A DNA stretch of 64,000 nt, taken from assembly GCA_003326195.1 (NCBI GenBank), contig LXQE01000125.1, positions 121,278-185,277 of the forward strand, given 5' to 3'. A program made the translations under genes and the position numbers. Of the stretch, positions 9,013-18,363 are shown piece by piece. Numbering within the stretch: position 1 is the stretch's first letter; every line of letters starts with the position of its first letter. Origin of the DNA: Nostoc punctiforme NIES-2108 (GTDB lineage Bacteria; Cyanobacteriota; Cyanobacteriia; Cyanobacteriales; Nostocaceae). Under the pieces are notes generated by a model. It did not search any database. It had not been told where the DNA came from and saw nothing but the letters and a program-made list of their open reading frames with translations.

Positions 9013-9306
9013 ATGAAAGACAAGCTGTTAACTGCTGTCTTATTCGCCTTTGCAATCACGGGGGCTTCCTGGACACTCCTAGAGCCACTTAGGCAGCCTA
9101 AGCTAGTATCGGTATCCGCAGCAGTTCAAGGGCAGCCTAGCTTTAAATATAAGCAGTATGGTTACATCTGGACAGCGATCGCCGATTGTAATAACCCTGG
9201 CTGGACTATCAGAACTGGTGAGAATGATTACCAATACCAAGGGGCTAATGATGCGGCTAGGGTAGCCATAGTCAATCAGGTGTGTACTAATGAGGATGAT
9301 GATTAA
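9013..9306 (+). CDS. Small exported or membrane-anchored hypothetical protein
   Basis: 97 residues. The N-terminus MKDKLLTAVLFAFAITGASW is a signal peptide or anchor, followed by a short soluble domain with two cysteines (DCNNPG and QVCTNED) that may form a disulfide, and a repeated aromatic pattern (YKQYGYIWTAI, ENDYQYQGAN). Family not recognised. The ATG is close to an upstream hairpin with a T-run. A role at the cell envelope is inferred only from the signal sequence. Confidence 0.5.
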   Translation: MKDKLLTAVLFAFAITGASWTLLEPLRQPKLVSVSAAVQGQPSFKYKQYGYIWTAIADCNNPGWTIRTGENDYQYQGANDAARVAIVNQVCTNEDDD

Positions 9307-9393
9307 CGTATCGCAACAATCACCCCATAAGAAAAACCCGGTAAGTATAAAATACTCATCGAGGCTAAACTATGTCCCTAATATGCTGCTACC

Positions 9394-9561
9394 CTAATAT
9401 TTAGCTGTGTTATGTCCCTGGGCCTTTAGAAAGGTTATCCGGGTTTCTAATAGCTTAAATGCAGCAGCGCACAAGGCATCAACTGTCATCCCTTGTTTGG
9501 TAGCTTCGGCATTCAAGAGAGCTAATGTTTGAGTATTTACGCTGATAGTCAAATATTCCAT
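9394..9561 (-). CDS. Very small RHH-like protein (55 aa)
   Basis: Reading the minus strand, ATG at 9561 follows a GAGGA ribosome site. The product MEYLTISVNTQTLALLNAEA, then a helix, then TVDALCAAAFKLLETRITFL, has the strand-helix-helix outline of ribbon-helix-helix proteins. It lies downstream of the 218-aa gene on the same strand (67 bp gap) and is probably co-transcribed with it. Confidence 0.55.
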   Translation of the reverse strand: MEYLTISVNTQTLALLNAEATKQGMTVDALCAAAFKLLETRITFLKAQGHNTAKY

Positions 9562-9628
9562 GATAATATCCTCATTTTGTTAATAGAATAAACAGTCATA
9601 GAGTCATCCCTATGACTTACTGAACGCT

Positions 9629-10285
9629 TTAGAAACCGCCTGTTATGCCTTCGATGATAAACAGGTCATCAGAAGTCAGACTGTCCATATTTGGGATTTC
9701 AATGGCATTTTTAGACTGTTCAACCAATCTTTTAATCAGGTTAACTTCAGTCTGCCAAGTATCTCGGAATGGGGCTGCTGCTAGCTTAGAATCATCCTCA
9801 TACAAGTCTTGCAACAGGTATTCCAGCCAGACAATATTGTTATCAAAAGGGTCAAAGTCAGCTAGTAAAGAAACCAGAGCTTCATGGAGTTCTCTACAGT
9901 TCTTATAGGTCTGACCACGCCAGATTAACCCGCCGTTCCCGCAGCGCGCTGTTGTACTTTCTACTCCGGTCTGAGGATGGGTAATCAGTTGAATAGCCAA
10001 ACTTAAGTATTCAGCAACTAAAGCATTATCGCCATATTCCTTTCTGTAGTTGGTCAGATAGATATTGACTTGGGAGGATGTTAGATTACCAAACCTTAAA
10101 GCTGTTGATATGAACTGTCTTAAGAACTTCATAGTTGCTTGTCTGGAAATAACTTTAGCCCTTGCCTCATCATCTACCTTCTTTTTCTCAGCTAATATTT
10201 CCCCAGTAATCCGCGCTGTATCAGCATTCAACCGAGCCAGGTTAGCTTCACGCTCTTGAGTTGCATTTTGATAATATCCAGCCAT
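9629..10285 (-). CDS. Hypothetical protein with N-terminal coiled coil
   Basis: 218 residues. The first 50 (YQNATQEREANLARLNADTARITGEILAEKKKVDDEARAK) are highly charged and helical, typical of a coiled coil. The rest is mostly helical, with an acidic patch (LADFDPFDNN, LYEDDSK). No catalytic motif or named family is evident. It diverges from the RHH gene at 10414, with a shared 128-bp promoter gap. Confidence 0.5.
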   Translation of the reverse strand: MAGYYQNATQEREANLARLNADTARITGEILAEKKKVDDEARAKVISRQATMKFLRQFISTALRFGNLTSSQVNIYLTNYRKEYGDNALVAEYLSLAIQLITHPQTGVESTTARCGNGGLIWRGQTYKNCRELHEALVSLLADFDPFDNNIVWLEYLLQDLYEDDSKLAAAPFRDTWQTEVNLIKRLVEQSKNAIEIPNMDSLTSDDLFIIEGITGGF

Positions 10286-10413
10286 TTTTTAATCCTTGGT
10301 TTATTTGTCCATCTACTAATAAACTGTCAAGCAAAATAGTTGGTTTGACCCTTTTGAAACTTTGAAACCTATAAAACTGCTTGACAAAGTAGGGTTAAAT
10401 ACAGTTAAAAACC

Positions 10414-10665
10414 ATGAAAGTTAAACAGTTGGCAATAAGGTTAGACCAGGGTACTTATGACTGGTTAGCTGATCAAGCTATAAAATCCCAGAAAACAATG
10501 TCTGATGTAGCCCGCGGTATCTTTGAAGCTAATCAGATGACAGAGGGTACTAGACGCGCCTATGGGGAATGTTTAGAGTATTTGGCATCAGTAGACTCCA
10601 ATGATTTCTTAGTAGGTCTAGACGCGCTTGTAGAGGCTATTAAGGAGGTCAAGACCAATGGTTAG
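10414..10665 (+). CDS. RHH-like DNA-binding protein
   Basis: 83 residues: MKVKQLAIRLDQGTYDWLAD begins a strand and helix, and KTMSDVARGIFEANQM gives the second helix, matching CopG-type proteins with a C-terminal helical extension. It is the first gene of a three-gene set in which each stop overlaps the next start by 8 bp (10658-10665 and 11190-11197). An autoregulator of this mini-operon is the simplest guess. Confidence 0.65.
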   Translation: MKVKQLAIRLDQGTYDWLADQAIKSQKTMSDVARGIFEANQMTEGTRRAYGECLEYLASVDSNDFLVGLDALVEAIKEVKTNG

Positions 10666-11197
10666 ACAAACTACCTGCCCTATTTGTGCGCTTAATGCTG
10701 AGGCTAGACAAAGCTTTGCGGCTAAGGTCAGCCTGGGGCTACCAGCAACCGCGCTAGTTGATTACCTGATAACTCTAGGTACTCATGTAACACCACAGCA
10801 GATTTATAGCCATAAAAAGCATAGTTTACCCCAGAATCCCCAAGCAACCTACCGGACTACCCCGGTAGCCCCAAGGTTAACTACTAATGCCTCAGCCGAT
10901 GGTTTGACCACTGATGCCAGACAAGAAAGGCTCCTAGCGATCGCCCTGGAAGCTGTTGACTCCCTAGCCGCCCAGTTTAATGCTGATAACAACCTGCGGG
11001 TGGCCAGGATGCTTAAGGAGATGGGGGAATGGGCCAGCCAGTTAGTTAAGGATCGGATGGCTAGAGAGGTAATCCCTGACCCTGTTGTAAGTGTCAGTAT
11101 CAACCTCAAATCGCTAGAGGCTGAGTTGGGAATACCTGAGACTTATTACCCCAGTCTAAATAACAGATACCAAACAGAGGAACCTAATCATGATTAA
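10658..11197 (+). CDS. Zinc-finger/helix-turn-helix protein of phage or plasmid type
   Basis: 179 residues. The N-terminus has CPIC, then a helical segment and a conserved-looking VTPQQIYSHKKHSL ending. The pattern C-x2-C...G...L...H-x2-H is often found at the start of small phage terminase subunits and related DNA-binding proteins. A Pro/Thr-rich linker (about residues 60-85) leads to a second helical domain. The gene overlaps both neighbours by 8 bp. A small-terminase role would fit a phage satellite but is only a possibility. Confidence 0.5.
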   Translation: MVRQTTCPICALNAEARQSFAAKVSLGLPATALVDYLITLGTHVTPQQIYSHKKHSLPQNPQATYRTTPVAPRLTTNASADGLTTDARQERLLAIALEAVDSLAAQFNADNNLRVARMLKEMGEWASQLVKDRMAREVIPDPVVSVSINLKSLEAELGIPETYYPSLNNRYQTEEPNHD

Positions 11198-11420
11198 CCG
11201 CAACCAAGTATTTATTAAGTTTGATTTGAATGCTGACCAAAGGAACATATTTGATCGGTTGACCCCGGTACAGCAACGGCGCTTAATAAAAGTCCTTGAG
11301 ACTAAACAAAGGACAGATAAGCGCCGGGCTATCAAAGCATCATCCAACCCCAGACGCGCCAAGGTTCTACAGGATGACTCCCAAGACATTGTTAACCAGT
11401 ACCAAGACCGCCTGATTTAA
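11190..11420 (+). CDS. Small basic hypothetical protein
   Basis: 76 residues, rich in arginine, lysine and glutamine (TPVQQRRLIKVLETKQRTDK, RRAIKASSNPRRAK), so probably nucleic-acid binding. It starts 8 bp inside the previous gene, indicating translational coupling in the 10414-11420 mini-operon. Family not recognised. It is the last gene of the element before the tRNA pair. Confidence 0.5.
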   Translation: MINRNQVFIKFDLNADQRNIFDRLTPVQQRRLIKVLETKQRTDKRRAIKASSNPRRAKVLQDDSQDIVNQYQDRLI

Positions 11421-11467
11421 CCTTTGTCGAAATGTTTCGATAGTCTGGGAAATATTTCGATTTACCC

Positions 11468-11489
11468 GCGCCAGCCAGGTAGTCTAAGG
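11468..11489. repeat. Second copy of dispersed GCGCCAGCCAGGT repeat
   Basis: GCGCCAGCCAGGT followed by AGTCTAAGGA repeats the word at 8086-8106 with a two-base difference. Both copies are non-coding, and this one has a TGTCCTAT octamer 73 bp further on (11562), so origin-type sequence reappears near the right edge of the element. Confidence 0.45.
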
Positions 11490-11675
11490 ACACATAGAAG
11501 ATTTTACAGGTCTGCATCTAAGTTAAAGATTTGATATATCTCTGGCAACCCCTCATCAGACTGTCCTATGCTTAAGACACGTTTAGGACAATCTAGGATG
11601 TTTTAGGACTGCTAAGTATCTCTGGAGAAAGCCTAAAGCCCTTGCTTTTACGTTGATTATTTCATCAATCTAAAA

Positions 11676-11747
11676 AGCCCGTGACGAGGATTGAACTCGT
11701 GACCTCACCCTTACCAAGGGTGTGCTCTACCACTGAGCCACACGGGC
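11676..11747 (-). tRNA. tRNA-Thr (anticodon GGU)
   Basis: On the minus strand a 72-nt cloverleaf starts GCCCGTG and ends CACGGGC plus the discriminator T. The anticodon loop is TTGGTAA (anticodon GGT), and the T-arm reads GAGTTCAATCC. The 3' end faces the integrated element to the left, which is where tyrosine recombinases often insert. No CCA is encoded. Confidence 0.93.
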
Positions 11748-11834
11748 GAAATTTGGTTTCGATTTTTCAGCTAAAAGTTAAAATGCTGGGAGTTTTGATG
11801 CTTACCCAGTCATTATAACTTATAACTTCGTAAG

Positions 11835-11920
11835 TGGTGGGCCGGGCTGGATTTGAACCAGCGTAGGCGCAAGCCAACGGATTTACAGTCCGTCTCCATT
11901 AACCACTCGGACACCGACCC
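11835..11920 (-). tRNA. tRNA-Tyr (anticodon GUA)
   Basis: An 86-nt class II tRNA on the minus strand: GGGTCGGTGTCCGAGTGG at the 5' end, anticodon loop CTGTAAA (GTA), a long variable arm, T-arm GGTTCAAATCC, and an encoded CCA at the 3' end (11835-11837). It lies upstream of tRNA-Thr by 87 bp and is probably co-transcribed. Confidence 0.93.
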
Positions 11921-12045
11921 GATTTGTCTCACGATTTAAAATCTTAGCACCACCTTTTATAATTAGCAAGTGGCTAGAAAAAATAACTTTGTAGGTAGAG
12001 ATCGCAACAAAACTGCGTCTCTACCTTATGGATAAAAAATACTGG

Positions 12046-13020
12046 TTACACGCTCATCTCCAGCATTCTTTGCATTGGTCGCAGTGCAGCCAGCCGAATA
12101 TCCTCTGACATAGTAATTTCGGGAGTGCGATTTTTCATTGCCCAGTAAAGCTTTTCTAGGGTGTTTAACCGCATAAACGGACATTCGTTACAAGCGCAGT
12201 TATTCATCGGCGGGGCAGGAATAAAATGCTTGTCAGGAGCTAGTTTTTGCATTTGGTGAATGATTCCCGGCTCTGTAGCAACGATAAATTCTTTCGTGGG
12301 GCTGCTTTGACAATACTTGAGTAAAGCGGCTGTAGAGCCAATAAAGCTGGCGTGGCGCAATACACTACTTTCACATTCTGGGTGTGCGATCGCCTCTGCT
12401 TCGGGATGGGCAATTTTTAACTGGACAATTTTCTTTTCTGAGAAGGTTTCATGGACAACACAGCTACCTTGCCATAGCACCAAATCTCGTCCAGTCTGTT
12501 CCATCACATACCGCCCCAAGTTCCGATCTGGGGCAAAAATAATCGGCTGTTCTTTCGGTATCTGCTGGACAATCTTGACAGCGTTGGAACTGGTGCAAAT
12601 AATATCGCTCATCGCCTTGATATCAGCAGAGCAGTTGATATAAGACACCACCAAATGATCTGGATGCGCTGCTTTAAAAGCTGCAAATTTGTCTGGTGGA
12701 CAACTGTCGGCTAAAGAACAACCAGCATTCAAATCTGGTAAAAGTACTAATTTATCGGGATTAAGTATCTTTGCTGTTTCTGCCATGAAGTGAACACCAG
12801 CAAAGACAATGACATCCGCATTGGTTTTTTCGGCGGCTCTTGCCAGTTGTAATGAATCCCCAATAAAGTCGGCAATATCCTGAATATCTGGCTCTTGATA
12901 ATAATGTGCCAGGATAACTGCGTTGAGTTCTTTTTTGAGACTCTCAATGGCGGCAAACAAATCTAGTGGTAGTTCACCCGGTTGGGTTTTTTCTCGTTGA
13001 GCTAATGCAGTAGTAAACAC
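12046..13020 (-). CDS. nadA: Quinolinate synthase A
   Basis: 324 residues, normal length. The enzyme condenses iminoaspartate with dihydroxyacetone phosphate to give quinolinate in NAD synthesis, using an oxygen-sensitive 4Fe-4S cluster. Visible signatures: [24 protein letters not shown] at the start, cysteines in [11 protein letters not shown], the [12 protein letters not shown] motif, the [13 protein letters not shown] segment and [14 protein letters not shown] near the end, which supplies a cluster cysteine. The start is GTG (13018-13020). It is divergent from the phosphatase gene. Confidence 0.97.
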   Translation of the reverse strand: MFTTALAQREKTQPGELPLDLFAAIESLKKELNAVILAHYYQEPDIQDIADFIGDSLQLARAAEKTNADVIVFAGVHFMAETAKILNPDKLVLLPDLNAGCSLADSCPPDKFAAFKAAHPDHLVVSYINCSADIKAMSDIICTSSNAVKIVQQIPKEQPIIFAPDRNLGRYVMEQTGRDLVLWQGSCVVHETFSEKKIVQLKIAHPEAEAIAHPECESSVLRHASFIGSTAALLKYCQSSPTKEFIVATEPGIIHQMQKLAPDKHFIPAPPMNNCACNECPFMRLNTLEKLYWAMKNRTPEITMSEDIRLAALRPMQRMLEMSV

Positions 13021-13169
13021 AGTTTAGGGGTGCTTTATGTTGCAAATGTATGTCCTGTGGATTCAATTATAGTAGTTTTTACCAAAAATAGTGGACGGTT
13101 GATATTTTGGGGTTGTGTCCAAATCGGGCTGAGTTTCATATCCTGGAGATAGACGGCAAGGAAAGTGGC

Positions 13170-14090
13170 ATGACCAGTCAGAAAACTCAATCGATAAACC
13201 TCAAAATTGCTGTAGTTGGAGATATTCACGACCAGTGGGAAGTGGAAGATGGCGTTGCACTCAAGCATTTGGGTGTTGACTTAGTGCTGTTTGTCGGGGA
13301 TTTTGGTAACGAGTCGGTGGAAGTGGTCAGAGCGATCGCCTCTCTCGATATTCCCAAAGCAGCCGTGATGGGCAACCACGATGCCTGGTACACCGCCACC
13401 GAATGGGGACGCAAAAAGGCTCCTTATGACCGCTCTAAGGAAGACTGGGTACAGGAACAACTCGATTTATTAGGTTCGTCCCATGTCGGTTACGGTAAGT
13501 TGGATTTTCCCGCTTGGAATTTAACTGTAGTGGGGGGTCGTCCCTTTACTTGGGGTGGCCCAGAGTGGAAATTCGCGGAAATCTGTCAAGAACGTTACGG
13601 TGTGACGAGTTTGGAAGAATCTGTCGATCGCATCGTGAAAGCGATCAAAAGCGCCGCTTACGAGACAATTATATTTTTAGGTCACAATGGGCCTAGTGGG
13701 TTAGGCGATCGCCCCGAAGACCCCTGCGGCAAAGACTGGCACCCAATTGGCGGCGACTTTGGCGATCCAGATTTTGGCGAGGCAATTTCTCATGCCTTGA
13801 CTGCTGGTAAAACTATTCCTCTGGTAACGTTTGGTCACATGCACCGAGATTTACGCCATACCAAGAAGGTGCAGCGCAAACCCATCTTTAGAAGTCCAGA
13901 GGGGACAATTTACTTAAATGCGGCTAGTGTCCCCAGGATTGTGGAAAATGACAGCGAGAAATTGCGTAATTTTTCCATTGTCACCCTAGAAGCGGGTGTG
14001 GTTTCGCAAGTTTCCCTAGTTTGGGTGGGGAATGACTTTCAGGTGGCTAAGGGGGAAATTTTGTATGAGCGATCGCGTATTGTGTCGTAG
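13170..14090 (+). CDS. Calcineurin-like metallophosphatase (cyanobacterial TIGR04168-type)
   Basis: The frame opens earlier with a TTG at 13107, but ATG 13170 after AAGGAAAG is the better start, giving 306 residues. Metallophosphoesterase motifs are clear: VVGDIHDQW (D-x-H), LFVGDFGN (GD), AAVMGNHDAWY (GNHD), IIFLGHNGPSG and FGHMHRDLRH (GH-x-H), which bind two metal ions. The family is widely found in cyanobacteria; its substrate is not known to me. It stands between nadA and tRNA-Ser. Confidence 0.85.
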   Translation: MTSQKTQSINLKIAVVGDIHDQWEVEDGVALKHLGVDLVLFVGDFGNESVEVVRAIASLDIPKAAVMGNHDAWYTATEWGRKKAPYDRSKEDWVQEQLDLLGSSHVGYGKLDFPAWNLTVVGGRPFTWGGPEWKFAEICQERYGVTSLEESVDRIVKAIKSAAYETIIFLGHNGPSGLGDRPEDPCGKDWHPIGGDFGDPDFGEAISHALTAGKTIPLVTFGHMHRDLRHTKKVQRKPIFRSPEGTIYLNAASVPRIVENDSEKLRNFSIVTLEAGVVSQVSLVWVGNDFQVAKGEILYERSRIVS

Positions 14091-14221
14091 ACATTCGCAT
14101 CCAGTAGTGCAATCTGCGTAGATAATAGGGTATAGTATTATCTGTCAAGTTTAGTGCTAACCAACAAAAGCGCCTGAATAGCGTCTGAAACTAGGATAAG
14201 CACAAGTTTGACAGATTTACT

Positions 14222-14306
14222 GGAGAGGTGGCAGAGTGGTCGATTGCGTCCGACTTGAAATCGGATGAGGCTAAAACCTCCGGGAGTTCGAATCTCCCCC
14301 TCTCCG
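14222..14306 (+). tRNA. tRNA-Ser (anticodon UGA)
   Basis: An 85-nt class II tRNA: acceptor GGAGAGG pairing with CCTCTCC plus discriminator G, anticodon loop CTTGAAA (TGA), a long variable arm (GAGGCTAAAACCTC) and T-arm GAGTTCGAATCTC. Its 3' end faces the ATPase/PIN island that starts 146 bp away. Confidence 0.95.
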
Positions 14307-14452
14307 TTGAATAAAATTTACGTTTAGCAATGGTTAATAAATGAGTTAAGCCATTACCCAGATGCTCTGAAAATGGCTTAACTATATTTGGTGCTTGAAT
14401 GTCTTTCTTGTTATGGAGTAATAATAGAACGTGCTATCTGAAAAACTATAGT

Positions 14453-15601
14453 TTATCGAGATGCTTCGATAGATTTATTAGCTTCCTCATAGAGTGCATT
14501 TAAGTAATCACGCTGACGTACACCTTGAATATTAGTGCGCTGTTCTAACAATCGATAAAACACTAACCGAGCATCATTTTCACGCAATAGTACATCATTT
14601 CCAGCTTGCAATTTTTGATCTCGTACAGATTTTATTGCTTCTCTTTTGGCAGATTCTAGGTAGAATTGGAATAATTTTACAGCTTCTTCATCATTTCTTA
14701 TGGGAGAAAGGGGAACTTCATTAGCAAGACGACCTCTAATGGCTGGAAGCATCTCACGGTAACGATTAAGAGCATCTGTAGTTAGAGCAACCATTAAGAA
14801 AAGATACTTAGGTAGTGCATCAATTAAAGCTCGCAGAGCCGATAAATATCTTAAAACTATAGTTTTTGATAAGCTGAAATCTTGCTTTTCTAATTCATCT
14901 AGAAGAATAAAAATACCTTCTAGAGTTTTCATTTCTGAACCTAAATATACAATATCTCTCAATGCTCTTGTTTTTGCTTCTACAGTATCTAGACGAAAAT
15001 TTACTCCGAGTTCAGTATGATGAGTTTTTCTTACAGGTAATCCTAAAAGCCATTGATATGCTAGAGATATACGCTCGTTTCGTTTTTCTTCTGACTTAAC
15101 CTCTAATAAAGCCTTAAGCATTGTTTTAATTTCACTCATTCGCACAAATTCTAATAATTTTTCAATATCCCCTATCTTTTCTTTTTCCTTAGCAAGTGCA
15201 TCAATTGAACGACGTAAGTATTCTTCTCCTAAATTTTCAAATATAGATCTAATCAGTGGATCAAAAAATGGTTCTGGATCTGGAACGTATCTAATAACGA
15301 AAAAACCATGTGGAGAAAGTTTTTCACGCAAAGCATTTTCATACGCATTCAGAAGGTTAGTCTTACCAATTCCTTGGCTAGCAGTTATTGAAATTACATG
15401 AGACTTGCGATCTGAGTAAAATGTTTTTACCGCAGCATCAACTTGTTTATCTGCTTCTGTTGACATATGCGGATGACCACTGGTTTGTCCAGCACTGGGA
15501 AAAGGGTTACTCAATACACCAAACTTTCTGTAGAGCAATTTGGGTTGATCTTCTGGTGCGTTAGCAGTCGCCTCATCTGTAAATAGATTTTCAAGAGGCA
15601 T
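14453..15601 (-). CDS. P-loop ATPase of a three-gene island
   Basis: 382 residues with Walker A ASQGIGKT (residues 74-81) and Walker B FILLDELEK (231-239), followed by a sensor-like region LFLMVALTTDALNRY and RGRLANEVPLSPI (possible arginine finger). This is the layout of AAA+/STAND-like ATPases used as switches in defence systems. The start NPFPSAGQTSGHPHMSTEAD is unusual. It overlaps the PIN gene by 11 bp and is last in the operon. The role is inferred: it probably senses or powers the action of the PIN partner. I cannot assign a named family. Confidence 0.65.
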   Translation of the reverse strand: MPLENLFTDEATANAPEDQPKLLYRKFGVLSNPFPSAGQTSGHPHMSTEADKQVDAAVKTFYSDRKSHVISITASQGIGKTNLLNAYENALREKLSPHGFFVIRYVPDPEPFFDPLIRSIFENLGEEYLRRSIDALAKEKEKIGDIEKLLEFVRMSEIKTMLKALLEVKSEEKRNERISLAYQWLLGLPVRKTHHTELGVNFRLDTVEAKTRALRDIVYLGSEMKTLEGIFILLDELEKQDFSLSKTIVLRYLSALRALIDALPKYLFLMVALTTDALNRYREMLPAIRGRLANEVPLSPIRNDEEAVKLFQFYLESAKREAIKSVRDQKLQAGNDVLLRENDARLVFYRLLEQRTNIQGVRQRDYLNALYEEANKSIEASR

Positions 15602-17648
15602 TTTTAACTCCTTCTAGCTTGATACGTACAGCAGATGTACCAGGTATAATAAAATCTCCATGATACAGATAAACTTTTTCTAACTGGGGAAGTCTGTCAC
15701 TTGTCTTAATTATCCACAAATCGTGCTGTTCAAAACGAGTATCTGGAGTAGACCCTTCAGCATAGACATTCACTAAGTTTTGTTCTTGCGCTTCTTTCAC
15801 CAATTTTCTAGCCAATATGGGATGAACAGCATATTTAATAGCTAGTTCTTCTAACCAGCGACCAGTAAGTATCCATTCTGTGTCTTCCTGTGAACGAATT
15901 AATTTATAAATCTCTACTGCTAAATTAGCAAAATCTAGTAAATTAGGTATGTTATCAGTGGCAACAATTTTTTGATTTTGTATATTCAACCAAGAACAGG
16001 CTGCCTCACCAAGCTTGATGTAGGTTGGTTTCGCTTTATTTGAAATTGGTAATGTGCTATATTCAACACTTCTGTTTTGATTTACATAGTTACATATTGC
16101 GTCAAATGATGGTATTTTCTTCAAATAATATAAAATTTTTATATAATCTTCGTTCAAGATACTTTCCCATAGAAGCTTTAGTAATTCTGTACATATAATT
16201 TTATTATCATTAAGCTCAACAAATTTTCCACTATGCAGAAAATTCTTATACAAACTATAGCGAGATTGATGTGTTAAACCCAATTTTTCTTGAGCCTCTT
16301 GATTAGTTAGCTCTCCTTTGTCTACTAACAATTTCATTAGTAAGAACATCTGATCTGGACTAAATGCATATGTTTTAGCTATTGCTTCTATATTTTGGCT
16401 AGAAACTGCATCAGTCTGATCTTGGCTTTCTATGTCAGTTGATAACGCAATAGAGGTATTATCTGTTGTTGCAGAGGATGTTCCAGAGTTAAAATTTCCC
16501 CAAAGAAGATCATCTTTAACGTGAAGTGGTTGCCAAGTATATTCCCCACTAGGTATGCCCCATAGCTCTAATGAATCGTTAGTGTTGTAATTTTGCAAGC
16601 GCAGGCAACCAAAAGATACAGCTAATTCCCAAAGGACATCTGTCAGTGGTACTGTATATATTTCTTGACTGAAAGGATGAAAAAGAGAGCCAGTCAGTTT
16701 TCTACTATCAAACTTAGGAACAGAACGAGATTCAAAAAAGAATACATCCATTCCTTCAGCCAGCGTCATTCTAGCTAGACCTTGATCACTAGTAAGAAGG
16801 GCAAGCGGATGATCCGGTCGAACTAAAGTTTGAAAGCGTCGTGCAGTTTCTAAAATTAGACGATCAGCAAAACTTCTAGTTACATTTTGTAAACCTAGAG
16901 CTTTATCTTCAGAATCGCTACTAGGTGTCACAATACCTCGTAGGGGATCGGCACCTAAATCACCACGTTCTATTTCTGCATCTGAATGTAATTCCAGACG
17001 AAGTAAAGTTCTTTGCCCTCCTTGACTAAGAAGATGTTGACGAAGTGTTGCAGGGTTATTCTTAGTTTTGTTCTTATTTTCATTATTCCAGCGAATTTTA
17101 GAAAGATAATTATCTACTTGTGTAAGTATTTCCATATGAACTATTGCTGGTACTTTAATTCTTACCCAAGGCGTAAGAAAGCGACATAAAAAATCAAGTC
17201 CTCCTTGATGAACGGCTGATGTATCTGTAACAACTGTGATCGGTTTGTGTAAAGGTATTTTGGAAATAGTTTCAACATCAAAAATCGGTAAAAGTAGGAG
17301 AGTCCTCCGCAGTACATCCTGTAATCCTTCCCTAAAAGCTTTTTGAACTTGAATACTATCTTTAGTATGTAGATTATCAAGGGCTTTAGTAATATTACCA
17401 TTTAGCTTTTCTGAGGATAGTAGTTGCCATTCAAAACCACCAAATCTAGCAGCACAATACTCATCATATATAGTCTCATTTTCAGGATATTTACTTCCCG
17501 GTTGTAATGTAATAGTCCCAACACTCACCCATTTGTCACGCCCAAAACAAATATCTTCACCAAGAGATATTTCAAATGGCTCTCCATTTTTACCTATTTG
17601 GGCGATAAATTTTAGTGCATCTTCTTTACTGAGCAATTTTAATTCCAT
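15591..17648 (-). CDS. PIN-domain nuclease-like protein with C-terminal winged-helix regions
   Basis: 685 residues. A PIN-like domain spans about residues 135-305, with a full acidic set: D142 in VVTDTSAVH, E173 in VHMEIL, D262 in SFADRLILETA and D288 in LLTSDQGLARM. PIN domains cut RNA or single-stranded DNA with metal ions. The first 130 residues form a separate domain, and about 425-490 looks like a winged helix (ELTNQEAQEKLGLTHQSRYS). It is the middle gene of a tight operon with an ATPase and a small protein, next to tRNA-Ser. The region is AT-rich compared with neighbours, suggesting transfer. A defence role is inferred. Confidence 0.65.
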   Translation of the reverse strand: MELKLLSKEDALKFIAQIGKNGEPFEISLGEDICFGRDKWVSVGTITLQPGSKYPENETIYDEYCAARFGGFEWQLLSSEKLNGNITKALDNLHTKDSIQVQKAFREGLQDVLRRTLLLLPIFDVETISKIPLHKPITVVTDTSAVHQGGLDFLCRFLTPWVRIKVPAIVHMEILTQVDNYLSKIRWNNENKNKTKNNPATLRQHLLSQGGQRTLLRLELHSDAEIERGDLGADPLRGIVTPSSDSEDKALGLQNVTRSFADRLILETARRFQTLVRPDHPLALLTSDQGLARMTLAEGMDVFFFESRSVPKFDSRKLTGSLFHPFSQEIYTVPLTDVLWELAVSFGCLRLQNYNTNDSLELWGIPSGEYTWQPLHVKDDLLWGNFNSGTSSATTDNTSIALSTDIESQDQTDAVSSQNIEAIAKTYAFSPDQMFLLMKLLVDKGELTNQEAQEKLGLTHQSRYSLYKNFLHSGKFVELNDNKIICTELLKLLWESILNEDYIKILYYLKKIPSFDAICNYVNQNRSVEYSTLPISNKAKPTYIKLGEAACSWLNIQNQKIVATDNIPNLLDFANLAVEIYKLIRSQEDTEWILTGRWLEELAIKYAVHPILARKLVKEAQEQNLVNVYAEGSTPDTRFEQHDLWIIKTSDRLPQLEKVYLYHGDFIIPGTSAVRIKLEGVKNAS

Positions 17649-17660
17649 ATGCTTATTATT

Positions 17661-18125
17661 TTAATGAAGGGACACATTGACATCTGGAACACTAACAAAC
17701 GTATCACACACCCACTGAATATGCTGGCGTAAGGCTAGAAGTTGATGTTGACGAAGGTTGACAGTATCACTGTTAGATAAGCGTCTAGATAAGAGTCCAA
17801 GTTCTTCTGAGTCACTCCAAGATGATTCGTCGTTAGACAATATCTCGTCTATTACTTGGATAACTTGCTGAAGCTGTTCAATTCCCCGTTTCTCTGGTTT
17901 TATTCCCAGTGTAAAATTTTCAACTAATTCTTCTCTTAGTCGCTGAGTTTGCTCACTGCTGGTCACTGAACCAAAGGGATCTCCAAACGGTTCCCAAGAA
18001 TAAATTGGTTGTTGATAAAATGTCGGATCAACTAAAGCATTTGTGCTGATATCTAAGTATTTTTTTTCCCAACGACAAGGTTGCCAAACAATAAGCTTTA
18101 ATGGGCTTGAACTATTGGTTTTCAC
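17661..18125 (-). CDS. Small acidic protein, first gene of the ATPase/PIN operon
   Basis: 154 residues, acidic and mostly helical in the second half (RGIEQLQQVIQVIDEILSND, SEELGLLSRRLSNSDTVNLR). The N-terminal half contains WQPCRWEKKYLD and several Trp/Tyr/Phe-Pro pairs. No family recognised. It is 12 bp upstream of the PIN gene, so the three genes form one transcript from a promoter in the AT-rich gap 18126-18363. It could be a sensor or inhibitor; this is a guess from position. Confidence 0.55.
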   Translation of the reverse strand: MKTNSSSPLKLIVWQPCRWEKKYLDISTNALVDPTFYQQPIYSWEPFGDPFGSVTSSEQTQRLREELVENFTLGIKPEKRGIEQLQQVIQVIDEILSNDESSWSDSEELGLLSRRLSNSDTVNLRQHQLLALRQHIQWVCDTFVSVPDVNVSLH

Positions 18126-18363
18126 AATAATTAATTCTCCAAAATAATTATTTATGCATATCTAGATTAAATATAACTGTCAAATTAATTTTCATTTATG
18201 AATCATAGATTTTGAGGGTCAAGTCTAAACTTGACTGAAGTTTTTGGCTATTATAATCATAATTGCAACTTGGCTACACTTTCTCAAAAGAGAGATGCGA
18301 GCGCACCCACCTTCTGCTTGCATTATGCTATCATTTTGATAAATTCTACTTTGAGGTAAAGCG

